Positions 17,488 through 26,391 of a stretch of DNA of 47,010 bases are shown here, piece by piece. The position numbers were made by a program, and so were the translations under genes. The DNA comes from Nafulsella turpanensis ZLM-10 (GTDB lineage: Bacteria; Bacteroidota; Bacteroidia; Cytophagales; Cyclobacteriaceae): contig NZ_ANNU01000063.1 of the NCBI RefSeq assembly GCF_000346615.1, positions 1 through 47,010 of the forward strand, in the 5' to 3' direction. The notes beneath the pieces are model-generated. The model was not told the DNA's origin and did no database searches. It saw only the letters and a list, made by a program, of their open reading frames with translations. Positions within the stretch are counted from its first letter, which is position 1. Every line of letters starts with the position of its first letter.

Positions 17488-18777
17488 ATGAAGAGTCTCG
17501 CTCAGCGTATTTATACCCACCCAAATTTTGAAAGGGTGCTTGGGTGGGGAAAATTACTCACCATTACCGGCTCGACGCAGGTGCTGGTACAAGCAATTGG
17601 TTTTATAAGCGGGATAATTATTATCCGGACTCTTTCTACCCATGAATATGCATTGTATACACTAGCAAATACAACTCTGGGAGCCATGATTATTTTGGCT
17701 GACGGAGGGATATCTACGGGTGTAATGGCACAGGGAGGGAAGGTCTGGCAGGATCATGCCGAGCTTGGAAAAGTATTGTCTACAGGCTCATACCTTAAAA
17801 AGAAGTTTGCTATAGGGAGTTTATTGTTAGCAGTTCCTCCATTGTTTTTTCTGTTCCGCCACCATGGCACAAGTTGGGGGATGTCTGTTTTGATAACCTT
17901 ATCGCTTATTCCGGCATTCTATACAACCCTTTCAAACCAACTGCTCGAAATTGCCCCAAAGCTACGGCAGGATATACTACCACTGCAAAAGGTTCAGCTG
18001 GGAGCAAATGTAGGACGTGTTGTCATTCTCGGGTTGACTTTATTTGCTTTTCCCTGGGCCTTTATTGCACTCATTGCTTACGGGCTCCCACAGGTTTGGG
18101 GAAATATGCATATTCGCCGCAGCTCGAAAAAATATGCTGATCATGCTCAAAAGCCTGATCCCGCTGTTAGAAAAGAAATCCTTTTCATTGTAAAGCGGAA
18201 GCTCCCTGAAGCTATATACTATTGTATTGGAGGTCAAATAACTATCTGGCTGTTATCCATTTTCGGTTCTACAACAGAAATTGCTCAAATAGGAGGGCTT
18301 GGGCGACTGGCAGTTGTTATTAACTCGCTTTCTGTATTGTTTGGAACCCTTATTTTACCACGTTTTGCTCGTTTGCCCAATGAGCCTAAAGTTATTCTGC
18401 TTCGCTTTTTCCAGATTCAGGTGGGATTGGTGCTATTAAATATATGTCTGGTTTTTAGCTTCTGGATATTTTCTACTGAGTTGTTATGGATCTTAGGACC
18501 AGACTACGCAGGTTTGAGCACGGAGCTTTTATTAAATACAGTCGCCGCCTGCCTTAGTGTTGTCTCAGGAGCATCTTTTTTTCTTTGTTTAGGTAGAGGT
18601 TGGATAATTAATCCTTTAATTTCAATTCCTCTTAATGTAATGGCTATTATTTGTGGCGCATTGATTTTTGATGTTTCGTCCCTTAAGGGCATTTTGATGA
18701 TGAATATATTCATCGCAGCAGTTCAGGTAATCATGAACAGTTCGTACAGTTATATGAAGATTTTAAAGAGTAAGTGA
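17488..18777 (+). CDS. Wzx-like polysaccharide flippase
   Basis: This 429-residue polytopic membrane protein has about 12 hydrophobic segments and belongs to the MOP superfamily of polysaccharide transporters. The N-terminal segment ITGSTQVLVQAIGFISGIII followed by RTLSTHEYALYTLANT is typical of Wzx-type flippases. It should move the undecaprenyl-linked repeat unit to the periplasmic face. A TTG at 17398 could add 30 residues, but that extension is unlike the family and I prefer ATG at 17488. It follows the wzc-like gene by 162 bp. The downstream 1-kb interval holds only a degraded glycosyltransferase. Confidence 0.88.
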   Translation: MKSLAQRIYTHPNFERVLGWGKLLTITGSTQVLVQAIGFISGIIIIRTLSTHEYALYTLANTTLGAMIILADGGISTGVMAQGGKVWQDHAELGKVLSTGSYLKKKFAIGSLLLAVPPLFFLFRHHGTSWGMSVLITLSLIPAFYTTLSNQLLEIAPKLRQDILPLQKVQLGANVGRVVILGLTLFAFPWAFIALIAYGLPQVWGNMHIRRSSKKYADHAQKPDPAVRKEILFIVKRKLPEAIYYCIGGQITIWLLSIFGSTTEIAQIGGLGRLAVVINSLSVLFGTLILPRFARLPNEPKVILLRFFQIQVGLVLLNICLVFSFWIFSTELLWILGPDYAGLSTELLLNTVAACLSVVSGASFFLCLGRGWIINPLISIPLNVMAIICGALIFDVSSLKGILMMNIFIAAVQVIMNSSYSYMKILKSK

Positions 18778-19020
18778 GCAGGATAAACTATCCTACTGTC
18801 TGCACAAAAGTTGTTGGTTCAATTAGAAGAATTAGGGCCTTCTTTTACTTTTTGTAGAACTGCCAGCCAAAGAAGGGGTTCTCTCTTGATCTTGGTAAGA
18901 AACTCCTTTAGCTTTTTAAAAATTAAATATCTTAATAATAAAAAATCGTTTTTTTGTTAGAAGTTGTTGGGCATTCCCCGGAAAAGAATGAAGACTGAAC
19001 TTTAGGAGCATTTTTGAAAT

Positions 19021-19475
19021 TACTACCATTTTTGCTGTTCACATTTTATCTGGCAGCTCAGGATTCTATAGATAAATCCCAAGAAATTGCTACTGTTTTT
19101 TCTAACGTAACTATCGTTGACAATAATTCATAATATTATAGTGAAACTGGTAGACAAAAGCTGCTTATCAAAACAGCAAAGCAGCTATTTAGGGCTGGCA
19201 ACATTCTCCTTGGTTTAGATCCCGATGAAATTATTTCCTACAACAGCTTAGCCTCTGTTGAATGGGAATTCATCTGGCATGCAGAGTTCAGAAACTTTAT
19301 TTTTGACAATCATACCCTTATCAAGGGTTTTAACAATTTATTAAGGTATGAAAAAGATAAAGGATTGCCTGATAAGAATGTTCCCTTCTTACCTGGAAAG
19401 TATTGGTTTTCGAGCACTGGAGATGATTGCCTGTGGTTGGATGTTGTACCCCTGGTCCATCTGATTTTATTTTAA
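19021..19475 (+). pseudogene. Decayed GT2-family glycosyltransferase
   Basis: One frame across this interval reads DSIDKSQEIA, NVTIVDNNS, a TAA stop at 19131-19133, then YYSETGRQKLLIKTAKQ and NILLGLDPDEIIS. This follows the order of the GT2 motifs (nucleotide-binding D-x-S, an RQKLLI segment, then the metal-binding DxD), with the stop in between. The frame then runs to TAA at 19473. There is no GT2-like N-terminus and no plausible C-terminus; another frame may continue from about 19452 to 19531, suggesting a frameshift. The remaining DNA of 18778-19825 shows nothing else I can name. The GT2 assignment rests on short motifs. Confidence 0.6.
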
Positions 19476-19825
19476 ATGAATTGTTAGTTCCTGTTGAGAA
19501 AAAGAAATTTCGGGTGAAACAGTTCAAGTAAGACTTAATTAAATAAAGGACTAAACTATTAAATTAGCTAAAGAGGGACAGGAAGTTGCAAATTGATATA
19601 ACTGGGATAAAACAGCTCTTAGTGGTTCTAAATATTGGAATATCCTCATGGGAGAATATTCGTTTTAAGCAATTATCCAAATAAAGACTTCTTCATCTTC
19701 TTTCGAGTAACAGTTAATTGCAAAGAAAAAGTGCAGTAAACCAATTAATGTGTAGAATACCAGTGCCTTTCTTGTTATAATGATTGTACATTCCTCTTAT
19801 AAAAAATTAAAACATGTAAAACATT

Positions 19826-20953
19826 ATGAAAATCTCATATGTAACAATTGGTAACGCTTTGGATATTCATAATTGGTCGGGACTGGAATATTACATAGCT
19901 AAAGCATTAGAAGATCACGTTGGTGAAGTAAACTATATTGGAAATTTAACGATAAAGAAGAAGCTGGGACTAAGACAGAAACAAGTTTTGTATAGATTGA
20001 TAGGACAAAGATATGATGCTGTCAGAACCCCCTTCTTTGCAAGGCAGTGTTCTCAACAGGTGAAATCTTTGCTAAAGCCTGATACTGATATAATATTTTC
20101 ACCTGGTTCTGTTGCGACAGCCCTTTTAGAGACAAGTAAACCAAAGGTTATTTATTCTGATGCGACTTTTGCAGGCTTACTTAATTTTTATATTTATGAC
20201 TTTTGCTCAGACACTATCAAAAAGGGGCATTATCTAGAACAGCGGGCATTGGAATCTGCCAGTTTGGCTATTTATTCATCTGATTACGCTGCCCAATCAG
20301 CACTTCAAAACTACAAAGTTGATGCGGGGAAAATAAAAGTTGTGCCGTTTGGAGCTAACATCAAACATAATTTTAGCTTCGCTGATATTAAAGCAATTGT
20401 TCGTAGTCGCTCCCGAAAGGAATGTAATCTTTTGTTTTTAGGTGTGGATTGGGAAAGAAAAGGTGGAGAATTAGCAGTCAAAGTGGCAGGAAAACTTAAC
20501 AAATTAGGAATTAAAACAAATTTACATGTTGTAGGTATAAAGAACCTTCCGGTGAAAGATCTGCCTAATTTTGTTCTAAATCATGGATTTATTAGTAAAT
20601 CTACCAAGGAAGGAGAGGTGAAAATCCAAAACCTAATGGCTCAATGTCATTTTCTGCTGTTACCAACTAAAGCAGAGGCTTATGGGCTCGTGTTTTGTGA
20701 GGCAAATTCTTTCGCCTTGCCATCCATCACTACTAATGTGGGAGGTATTCCAACTATTATAAAAAATGGCATCAATGGAAGGATGTTTGATTTATCAGAT
20801 ACAGAGGAAGTTTATGGGAATTACATAGCCTCTGCTTTTAGCAATCCTAAAGAATATGAGCAGTTGGCTTTTTCATCTTATAATGAGTATAAAACCAGGT
20901 TGAACTGGCAGGTTGCAGGTGAATCTATCTCCAGGCTGCTGAAAGAAATTTAA
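19826..20953 (+). CDS. GT4-family glycosyltransferase, AT-rich
   Basis: This 375-residue GT-B glycosyltransferase has the GT4 donor-site features: LFLGVDWERKGGELA near residues 202-216, the E-x7-E motif in EAYGLVFCE near 290, and NVGGIPTIIKNGINGRMFD after it. The N-terminal half, which binds the acceptor, begins MKISYVTIGNALDIHNWSG. It should add one sugar to the lipid-linked repeat unit at the cytoplasmic face. The gene looks AT-richer than the glycosyltransferase genes at 25069-28859, which together with the adjacent decayed gene suggests separate acquisition. Donor and linkage cannot be read from sequence. Confidence 0.88.
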   Translation: MKISYVTIGNALDIHNWSGLEYYIAKALEDHVGEVNYIGNLTIKKKLGLRQKQVLYRLIGQRYDAVRTPFFARQCSQQVKSLLKPDTDIIFSPGSVATALLETSKPKVIYSDATFAGLLNFYIYDFCSDTIKKGHYLEQRALESASLAIYSSDYAAQSALQNYKVDAGKIKVVPFGANIKHNFSFADIKAIVRSRSRKECNLLFLGVDWERKGGELAVKVAGKLNKLGIKTNLHVVGIKNLPVKDLPNFVLNHGFISKSTKEGEVKIQNLMAQCHFLLLPTKAEAYGLVFCEANSFALPSITTNVGGIPTIIKNGINGRMFDLSDTEEVYGNYIASAFSNPKEYEQLAFSSYNEYKTRLNWQVAGESISRLLKEI

Positions 20954-21118
20954 TCGATTAATTAGTTCTTTAAGGTTTATTTACCTCATCCTCCTATACA
21001 GATTTTCTATTTCCTAGAAAAACGGGCCTTCTGTTTTTTTGTAGATCCAAATAATGGAAAAACTCAAAATGCAAAGATTCTAATACTGGAAGATTTTACA
21101 ACAGAAGGCAATTCAGCT

Positions 21119-22252
21119 ATGAATATTTTATTTCTTTGCGGCTCGCTTGAACCTGGTTGTGACGGAGTCGGTGATTATGTACGCCGACTGGCAGGAGAAT
21201 TTATCCGGCAGGGGCATAAGGCTGCTGCTTTAGCACTAAATGACCAACACCTTGAATGGGAACTCCTGGGAGTACAGGAGATTGAAGGTTTAGAGTTACC
21301 AGTTTTAAGGGTTCCGGCCAACTGGTCGGGCCGGCGTCGGTTCGGTAGAGCAAAAGAATGGATACAAGATTTTGATCCTGATTGGCTCAGCTTGCAGTTT
21401 GTTCCTTTTTCTTTTCATCCGAAAGGGCTTTCTTTAAGTTTAAGTAGCTTGCTCCAAAACCTGGGCAAGGACAGGTCATGGCACATTATGTTTCATGAAC
21501 TATGGGTGGGCATGGAGGAAGAAGCATCATTGAAACATGTTTGGTGGGGAAAGCTCCAGAAATATCTTATTAACTCCTTACTCCTGACTCTTAAGCCAAA
21601 GGTCATTCATACCCAATCCAGGCTTTACCAATACTATTTAACTAAAATTGGCTTTCATTCCAGCATTCTTCCCTTATTTGGTAATATTCCTAATATTAGG
21701 AGAGGAAATTCCTGTTTTGTATCTGAAGCCTCAGGCATAAGTAATCAGAATAAAAACTTGTCCTTTATCCTTTTCGGAGCAGTTCAAAAAGGAGCCCCCG
21801 TAGAACAGTTCACAAAAGAGCTGGCTTGTTATGCAAATAAAGGAGGCGTTAAAGTTTCTTTAACCCTTGTTGGCCGCTGTGGAGTTGAACAGGATACCTG
21901 GATAAAAGCATGGAGGTCTGAAGGATTGCCGCTGGAGATCTTAGGAGAACAACCGATTAAGGAAGTCTCTAAAGCCTTAGCTCAGGCAACCATAGGGCTA
22001 TCTACTACCCCTGCGGCTCAAATAGAAAAAAGCGGATCAGTAGCTGCTATGTTAGAGCACAATCTACCCGTGGTATGTGTAGCTCGCTCCTGGATACCAA
22101 GAGGTGTAAAAGTAATGAATCCAACCGGAGTTAAAGAATACCAACCAGGGAATTTAGCAGATTGTCTTTTAGAAAGATGCTGTATTAATTCTGCTAATAA
22201 GATAACTGATGTATCTATTCAGTTAAGTGATTCTTTTTCGGCTATAGATTAA
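21119..22252 (+). CDS. GT-B glycosyltransferase, divergent
   Basis: This 377-residue protein has a GT-B-like N-terminal half (MNILFLCGSLEPGCDGVGDY, the usual glycine-rich donor/acceptor loop start) and a C-terminal Rossmann half with LSFILFGAVQKGAPVEQF near residues 216-233 and LTLVGRCG near 250. The canonical E-x7-E motif of GT4 is absent; the equivalent region reads QIEKSGSVAAMLEHNLPVV, with glutamates ten positions apart. It is therefore a divergent member whose donor specificity, or activity, is less certain than that of its neighbours. It lies between two GT4 genes within the same rightward run, 165 bp after the previous stop. Confidence 0.78.
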   Translation: MNILFLCGSLEPGCDGVGDYVRRLAGEFIRQGHKAAALALNDQHLEWELLGVQEIEGLELPVLRVPANWSGRRRFGRAKEWIQDFDPDWLSLQFVPFSFHPKGLSLSLSSLLQNLGKDRSWHIMFHELWVGMEEEASLKHVWWGKLQKYLINSLLLTLKPKVIHTQSRLYQYYLTKIGFHSSILPLFGNIPNIRRGNSCFVSEASGISNQNKNLSFILFGAVQKGAPVEQFTKELACYANKGGVKVSLTLVGRCGVEQDTWIKAWRSEGLPLEILGEQPIKEVSKALAQATIGLSTTPAAQIEKSGSVAAMLEHNLPVVCVARSWIPRGVKVMNPTGVKEYQPGNLADCLLERCCINSANKITDVSIQLSDSFSAID

Positions 22253-22359
22253 TCAAAAACATGATCATCTGACCAAATGGGAGAATTTAGCCTGTTAGTT
22301 TATGCCAATAGTTTAGGGAAGCTGGTATTAAATGATTAATTACTAATTACCATAATGTA

Positions 22360-23595
22360 ATGAAACTGATTCTTTCTCACCCTACAGGTAATGCCAACGT
22401 TAGAGCAGCTGCTGATGGTTTTTATAAGGCAGATCATCTGTCAAGGTTCTATACATCTGTAGCTGTTTTTTCAGGGAGTTTTCTGGATAATATTGGCGCT
22501 TTAAAGCCTCTTGCTGAAGTCCGGAGACGAAGTTTTAATATGGATCTAAAGCCAGTAACTAAAGTGTCACCTTGGCTTGAATTTGGCAGAATTGTAGCTT
22601 CAAAGGCTGGCTTATCAGAACTTGTACGGCATGAAAAAGGAATATTAAGTATAGATGCAGTATATCAGGATATTGATAAGAGAGTTGCTGCTAGTTTAAA
22701 ATATGCTATCAAAGAAGGGATAGGTGCAGTTTACGCCTATGATGATGGAGCACTAAATTCGTTTCGTACTGCCAAAAAGTTAGGAGTAAAGTGTTTATAT
22801 GATCTACCAACCGGCTATTGGCGTGCTGCAAGAGAACTTTTAGAGAAGGAGAAAGATCGTTGGCCAGATTGGGTCTCTACAATTACTGGTTTTAAAGATT
22901 CAGTTTATAAGCTCTCTTGTAAGGATGAAGAGCTCCGGCTGGCAGATGCAATTTTTGTTGCCAGCCGGTTTACTGCCAACACACTTCAATATTATCCAGG
23001 CCCTCTCGCCCCCATTCATGTAATCCCTTATGGTTTCCCTGCTGTTTATGCCAAAAGAGAGTATTTGCGGGCAGCTAGGCGAAGATTAAAAGTTTTATTT
23101 GTAGGAAAGTTATCACAGCAAAAAGGAGTTGCCGACCTGTTTGCTGCAGTTGAGGGTTTTCAAAATTTTATAGATCTAACTTTAGTAGGACATAAAGCAT
23201 GCAATAATTGTAAAGCCCTGGATGTAGCTCTGGAGAAGCATACTTGGATACCAAGTTTGCCGCATAAAGATATTCTTAAACTAATGCGAGAAAATGATTT
23301 GTTAGTGTTTCCCTCTCTGTTTGATGGATTTGGTTTAGTTATCACTGAAGCTATGTCGCAGGGAACACCAGTAATAACCACAGAGCGTACGGCCGGACCA
23401 GATCTTATAGAAGATGGTTGTAATGGTTGGTTAGTATCTGCAGGTTCAGTCAGTACCCTCCGGAATGCTATTGAAAAGCTGCTCCTGCGCCCAAAATTAA
23501 TTGCTGAAACGGGTCGTGCAGCAATGGAGTCTGCCCGTATCCGTCCGTGGGAAGTTTACGGACAAGAACTGGCAAAAGCCTTGGGAAGGGTATGA
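22360..23595 (+). CDS. GT4-family glycosyltransferase
   Basis: This 411-residue GT-B enzyme has the GT4 donor-binding half: VLFVGKLSQQKGVADLF near residues 245-261 and PSLFDGFGLVITEAMSQGTP near 320-339. The first acidic residue of the E-x7-E motif is Asp here (DGFGLVITE), a substitution seen in some GT4 subgroups. The N-terminal half has LILSHPTGNANVRAAADGFY, a pattern I associate with Bacteroidota and cyanobacterial EPS enzymes. It should extend the lipid-linked oligosaccharide in the cytoplasm. It is separated from the polymerase-like gene by 55 bp. Confidence 0.9.
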   Translation: MKLILSHPTGNANVRAAADGFYKADHLSRFYTSVAVFSGSFLDNIGALKPLAEVRRRSFNMDLKPVTKVSPWLEFGRIVASKAGLSELVRHEKGILSIDAVYQDIDKRVAASLKYAIKEGIGAVYAYDDGALNSFRTAKKLGVKCLYDLPTGYWRAARELLEKEKDRWPDWVSTITGFKDSVYKLSCKDEELRLADAIFVASRFTANTLQYYPGPLAPIHVIPYGFPAVYAKREYLRAARRRLKVLFVGKLSQQKGVADLFAAVEGFQNFIDLTLVGHKACNNCKALDVALEKHTWIPSLPHKDILKLMRENDLLVFPSLFDGFGLVITEAMSQGTPVITTERTAGPDLIEDGCNGWLVSAGSVSTLRNAIEKLLLRPKLIAETGRAAMESARIRPWEVYGQELAKALGRV

Positions 23596-23650
23596 GATTC
23601 CTGCTGTTGGTTATTTCCCTTCCACCAAATGATTAATGCATGGGTAAGAT

Positions 23651-24994
23651 ATGGAAAGTTTATTAAATGGAGGCAACAACTTTAGAATTAACAATTCACA
23701 CAGGGCAACTAGTCCTGTTGTGAAGCAATCCGACAACAAACTTTTGAGGCAGGGTATTTGGATATATTTTTTGCTCCTTATTTTTGAGGGTGCCTTGCGA
23801 AAATGGTTTTTTCCGAGCCTGGCGGTGCCGTTGCTGGTAATTCGAGATCCAATTGCGCTTTGGTTAATATATAAAGCCTGGCAGCGAGGTCTTCTTCCTT
23901 CTACTCCCTACCTGGGGGGCATGGTTCTAATAGGCATTATAGGGACTTATATGGCCGTCCTACTGGGGCATGGAAACATTCCTGTTGCAATATTTGGTGC
24001 TCGTATTCTGCTCATTCAGATTCCTTTTTTGTTTGTTGTAGGAAGCCTTTTTAGCAGGAAGGATGTTATTAGGATGGGAAAGATTACCTTATTGATTTCT
24101 ATTCCCATGGCAGCCTTGATTGCCCTGCAGTTTTACAGCCCACAATCGGCCTGGGTTAATCGAGGATTGGGGGGAGATATGGAAGGTGCCGGTTTTGGGG
24201 GGGCACTCGGCTTTTTCCGACCTCCCGCAACCTTTTCATTTACAAATGGTACTACACTTTTTTTTAGTTTCGCTGCTTGTTTTATACTTTATTTCTGGCT
24301 TCAACCAGCTGGCAGCAATAGATTTCTTCTTATTGCTGCCACTACAGCCCTTTTAATTGCCGTTCCCCTTTCAATTAGCCGAGGGTTATTTTTTCAGGTT
24401 GGTGTTTCGCTGGTTTTTGCCCTAATAGCGATTTCCCGAAAACCAAAATACATTGGTAGAATGTTGCTGGCAGGAGTAGGAGGAATCGTACTGTTAATAA
24501 GTGTTAGCCAGATGGGATTTTTCCAGACGGCAACTGAAGCATTTACCGCTCGCTTTGAAACAGCCACAGATTACCAGCAAGGGGGGGTGAGTGGAGTCCT
24601 GATTGATCGTTTCCTGGGAGGCTTAGTGAGCGCTCTTTTCGAATCTACTGAACAACCTTTTTTTGGGTATGGACTGGGAATGGGGACCAACGTGGGCAGT
24701 ATGTTATTGGCAGGTAAACGAACGTTCATGGTTGCAGAAGAAGAATGGGCCCGGACTGTTGGAGAACTAGGTCCTTTTTTAGGATTAGCTGTTATCTTTT
24801 TGCGCTTAGGCTTAATTGCCAAAATTGCCTGGGCCTGTTATCAAAAATTAGTGAAAGGCGATTTGCTCCCCTGGATGCTTTTAAGCTTTGGAATCCTTTT
24901 AGTTTCTCAGGGAGGGTGGGCACAGCCAACTTCACTTGGGTTTTGTGTACTCACTGGTGGCTTATTAATTGCCTCCTTACGGAATTCTGACTAA
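23651..24994 (+). CDS. O-antigen/EPS polymerase-like membrane protein (Wzy type)
   Basis: This 447-residue protein has 10 or more hydrophobic segments and a large loop about residues 300-340 (TARFETATDYQQGGVSGVLI and FFGYGLGMGTNVGS), the layout of O-antigen ligase/polymerase family proteins. The first helix is preceded by about 33 hydrophilic residues. FEGALRKWFFPSLAVPLLVI near residues 45-64 is a conserved opening of Bacteroidota members. As the only such protein in the locus, it is the best candidate for the polymerase that joins repeat units in the periplasm. Ligase activity cannot be excluded from sequence alone. Confidence 0.85.
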   Translation: MESLLNGGNNFRINNSHRATSPVVKQSDNKLLRQGIWIYFLLLIFEGALRKWFFPSLAVPLLVIRDPIALWLIYKAWQRGLLPSTPYLGGMVLIGIIGTYMAVLLGHGNIPVAIFGARILLIQIPFLFVVGSLFSRKDVIRMGKITLLISIPMAALIALQFYSPQSAWVNRGLGGDMEGAGFGGALGFFRPPATFSFTNGTTLFFSFAACFILYFWLQPAGSNRFLLIAATTALLIAVPLSISRGLFFQVGVSLVFALIAISRKPKYIGRMLLAGVGGIVLLISVSQMGFFQTATEAFTARFETATDYQQGGVSGVLIDRFLGGLVSALFESTEQPFFGYGLGMGTNVGSMLLAGKRTFMVAEEEWARTVGELGPFLGLAVIFLRLGLIAKIAWACYQKLVKGDLLPWMLLSFGILLVSQGGWAQPTSLGFCVLTGGLLIASLRNSD

Positions 24995-25068
24995 AGCAGC
25001 GAAAGCGAAACTAAAGTGATAAACCATCGGTCCGGGAATCAATCCTTTCCTTTAAACCAGGGTAGCTT

Positions 25069-26286
25069 ATGAATATTGTGCTTTTTACTCACCCTACTTT
25101 CCAGGGATCACAGAGCATGCCTCGTTTCGCAAAGATGCTAGCAGAAGGAATGAGTGCCCGTGGGCACCAGGTAAAAGTCTTATCCCCACAGCCAAGGTTT
25201 TATAAGCTGCCCTTCCCTATGGTGGTTAAGAAGTGGTTCGGGTACATCGACCAATTCATCGTGTTTCCTTTGGAAGTGCTGAAGTGGATTGCGTCTTGTC
25301 CGGCAAATACCCTTTTTGTTTTTACAGACCAGGCACTGGGGCCATGGGTTCCTTTAGTAGCGGGCCGGTCCCACCTTATCCACTGTCATGATTTTCTGGC
25401 ACAACGGTCTGCTCTGGGCGAGATTTTGGAAAATGTCACAGGCTGGTCTGGTAGGCAATATCAGAAAATAATTCGGCGCGGTTATTCAAGGGGCAGGAAT
25501 TTTATTTCTGTTTCAGCACATACACAATCAGATTTGCATCGCTTTTTGCCTACAACTCCTCTTTCTTCAGAAGTGGTCTATAACCAGGTTGCGCCTGTTT
25601 TCAAACCTGTAAAGGTAGCGGAAGCCCGCTGCCATCTCTCAGAGGTTTTAAAAGTCATCAATCCTTCAGCACATTCAGTTAGGGAAGGATACTTACTCCA
25701 TGTAGGTGCAAATGTTTGGTATAAAAATAAGCTGGGGGTGCTTGAGTTGTATCAGGCCTGGCGGGAGGTAACAAGCACACCTTTAACACTTATCATGATA
25801 GGAACCTTAGTGGGGGCCAACCTCCTAAACCGGGTGCAGAGAAACTCTTGGGGGAAGGACGTCGTGTTTCTGGATCATGTTCAGGAAGAGTTGCTGGTAA
25901 ACGCCTATTCCGGTGCAACTGCCTTACTTTTTCCTTCCTTGGAAGAAGGTTTCGGCTGGCCTATTGCAGAGGCCATGGCTTGCGGTTGCCCTGTTGTTAC
26001 AACTAATAAGGCACCTATGACCGAAGTAGGAGGGAAAGCAGCTTTTTACCTTCCCCGACGGCCTGCGGAAAAAGGAGAAGCAACACGTTGGGCCCAGGAA
26101 GGGGCAAAAGTAATTCATCAGGTTGTAAGTCTCACTTCAGAGGAGCGAACAGCAGTAATCCAAGCTGGCTTTTCGCAAGTGAAAAAATTTAATGCCCAAG
26201 AAGTCCTTGTCCAGGTTGAAAGGCTTTATCATCACGTTCTGCGGCAGAATAAAACCACTTCAGAAAGAGTTGGTAGCCTTCCTTGA
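25069..26286 (+). CDS. GT4-family glycosyltransferase
   Basis: This 405-residue GT-B enzyme carries a clear GT4 C-terminal half: LLHVGANVWYKNKLGVLELY near residues 208-227, FLDHVQEELLVNAYSGATAL near 266-285, and the E-x7-E motif EGFGWPIAE followed by AMACGCPVVTT. The N-terminal half opens with MNIVLFTHPTFQGSQSMPRF. It resembles mannosyltransferase-type EPS enzymes, though the donor is not proven. It lies 74 bp after the polymerase-like gene and 105 bp before the next glycosyltransferase, in the same orientation. It looks intact and of normal length. Confidence 0.92.
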   Translation: MNIVLFTHPTFQGSQSMPRFAKMLAEGMSARGHQVKVLSPQPRFYKLPFPMVVKKWFGYIDQFIVFPLEVLKWIASCPANTLFVFTDQALGPWVPLVAGRSHLIHCHDFLAQRSALGEILENVTGWSGRQYQKIIRRGYSRGRNFISVSAHTQSDLHRFLPTTPLSSEVVYNQVAPVFKPVKVAEARCHLSEVLKVINPSAHSVREGYLLHVGANVWYKNKLGVLELYQAWREVTSTPLTLIMIGTLVGANLLNRVQRNSWGKDVVFLDHVQEELLVNAYSGATALLFPSLEEGFGWPIAEAMACGCPVVTTNKAPMTEVGGKAAFYLPRRPAEKGEATRWAQEGAKVIHQVVSLTSEERTAVIQAGFSQVKKFNAQEVLVQVERLYHHVLRQNKTTSERVGSLP

Positions 26287-26391
26287 GATAGACTTTGACT
26301 TTTATTCTTTCCTGTAAAAGAATAAGTAAATGCCCAAGAGGATGTATTTACTGCATAAAACCCTATATATACTCCATTTTATTTTTTAAGT

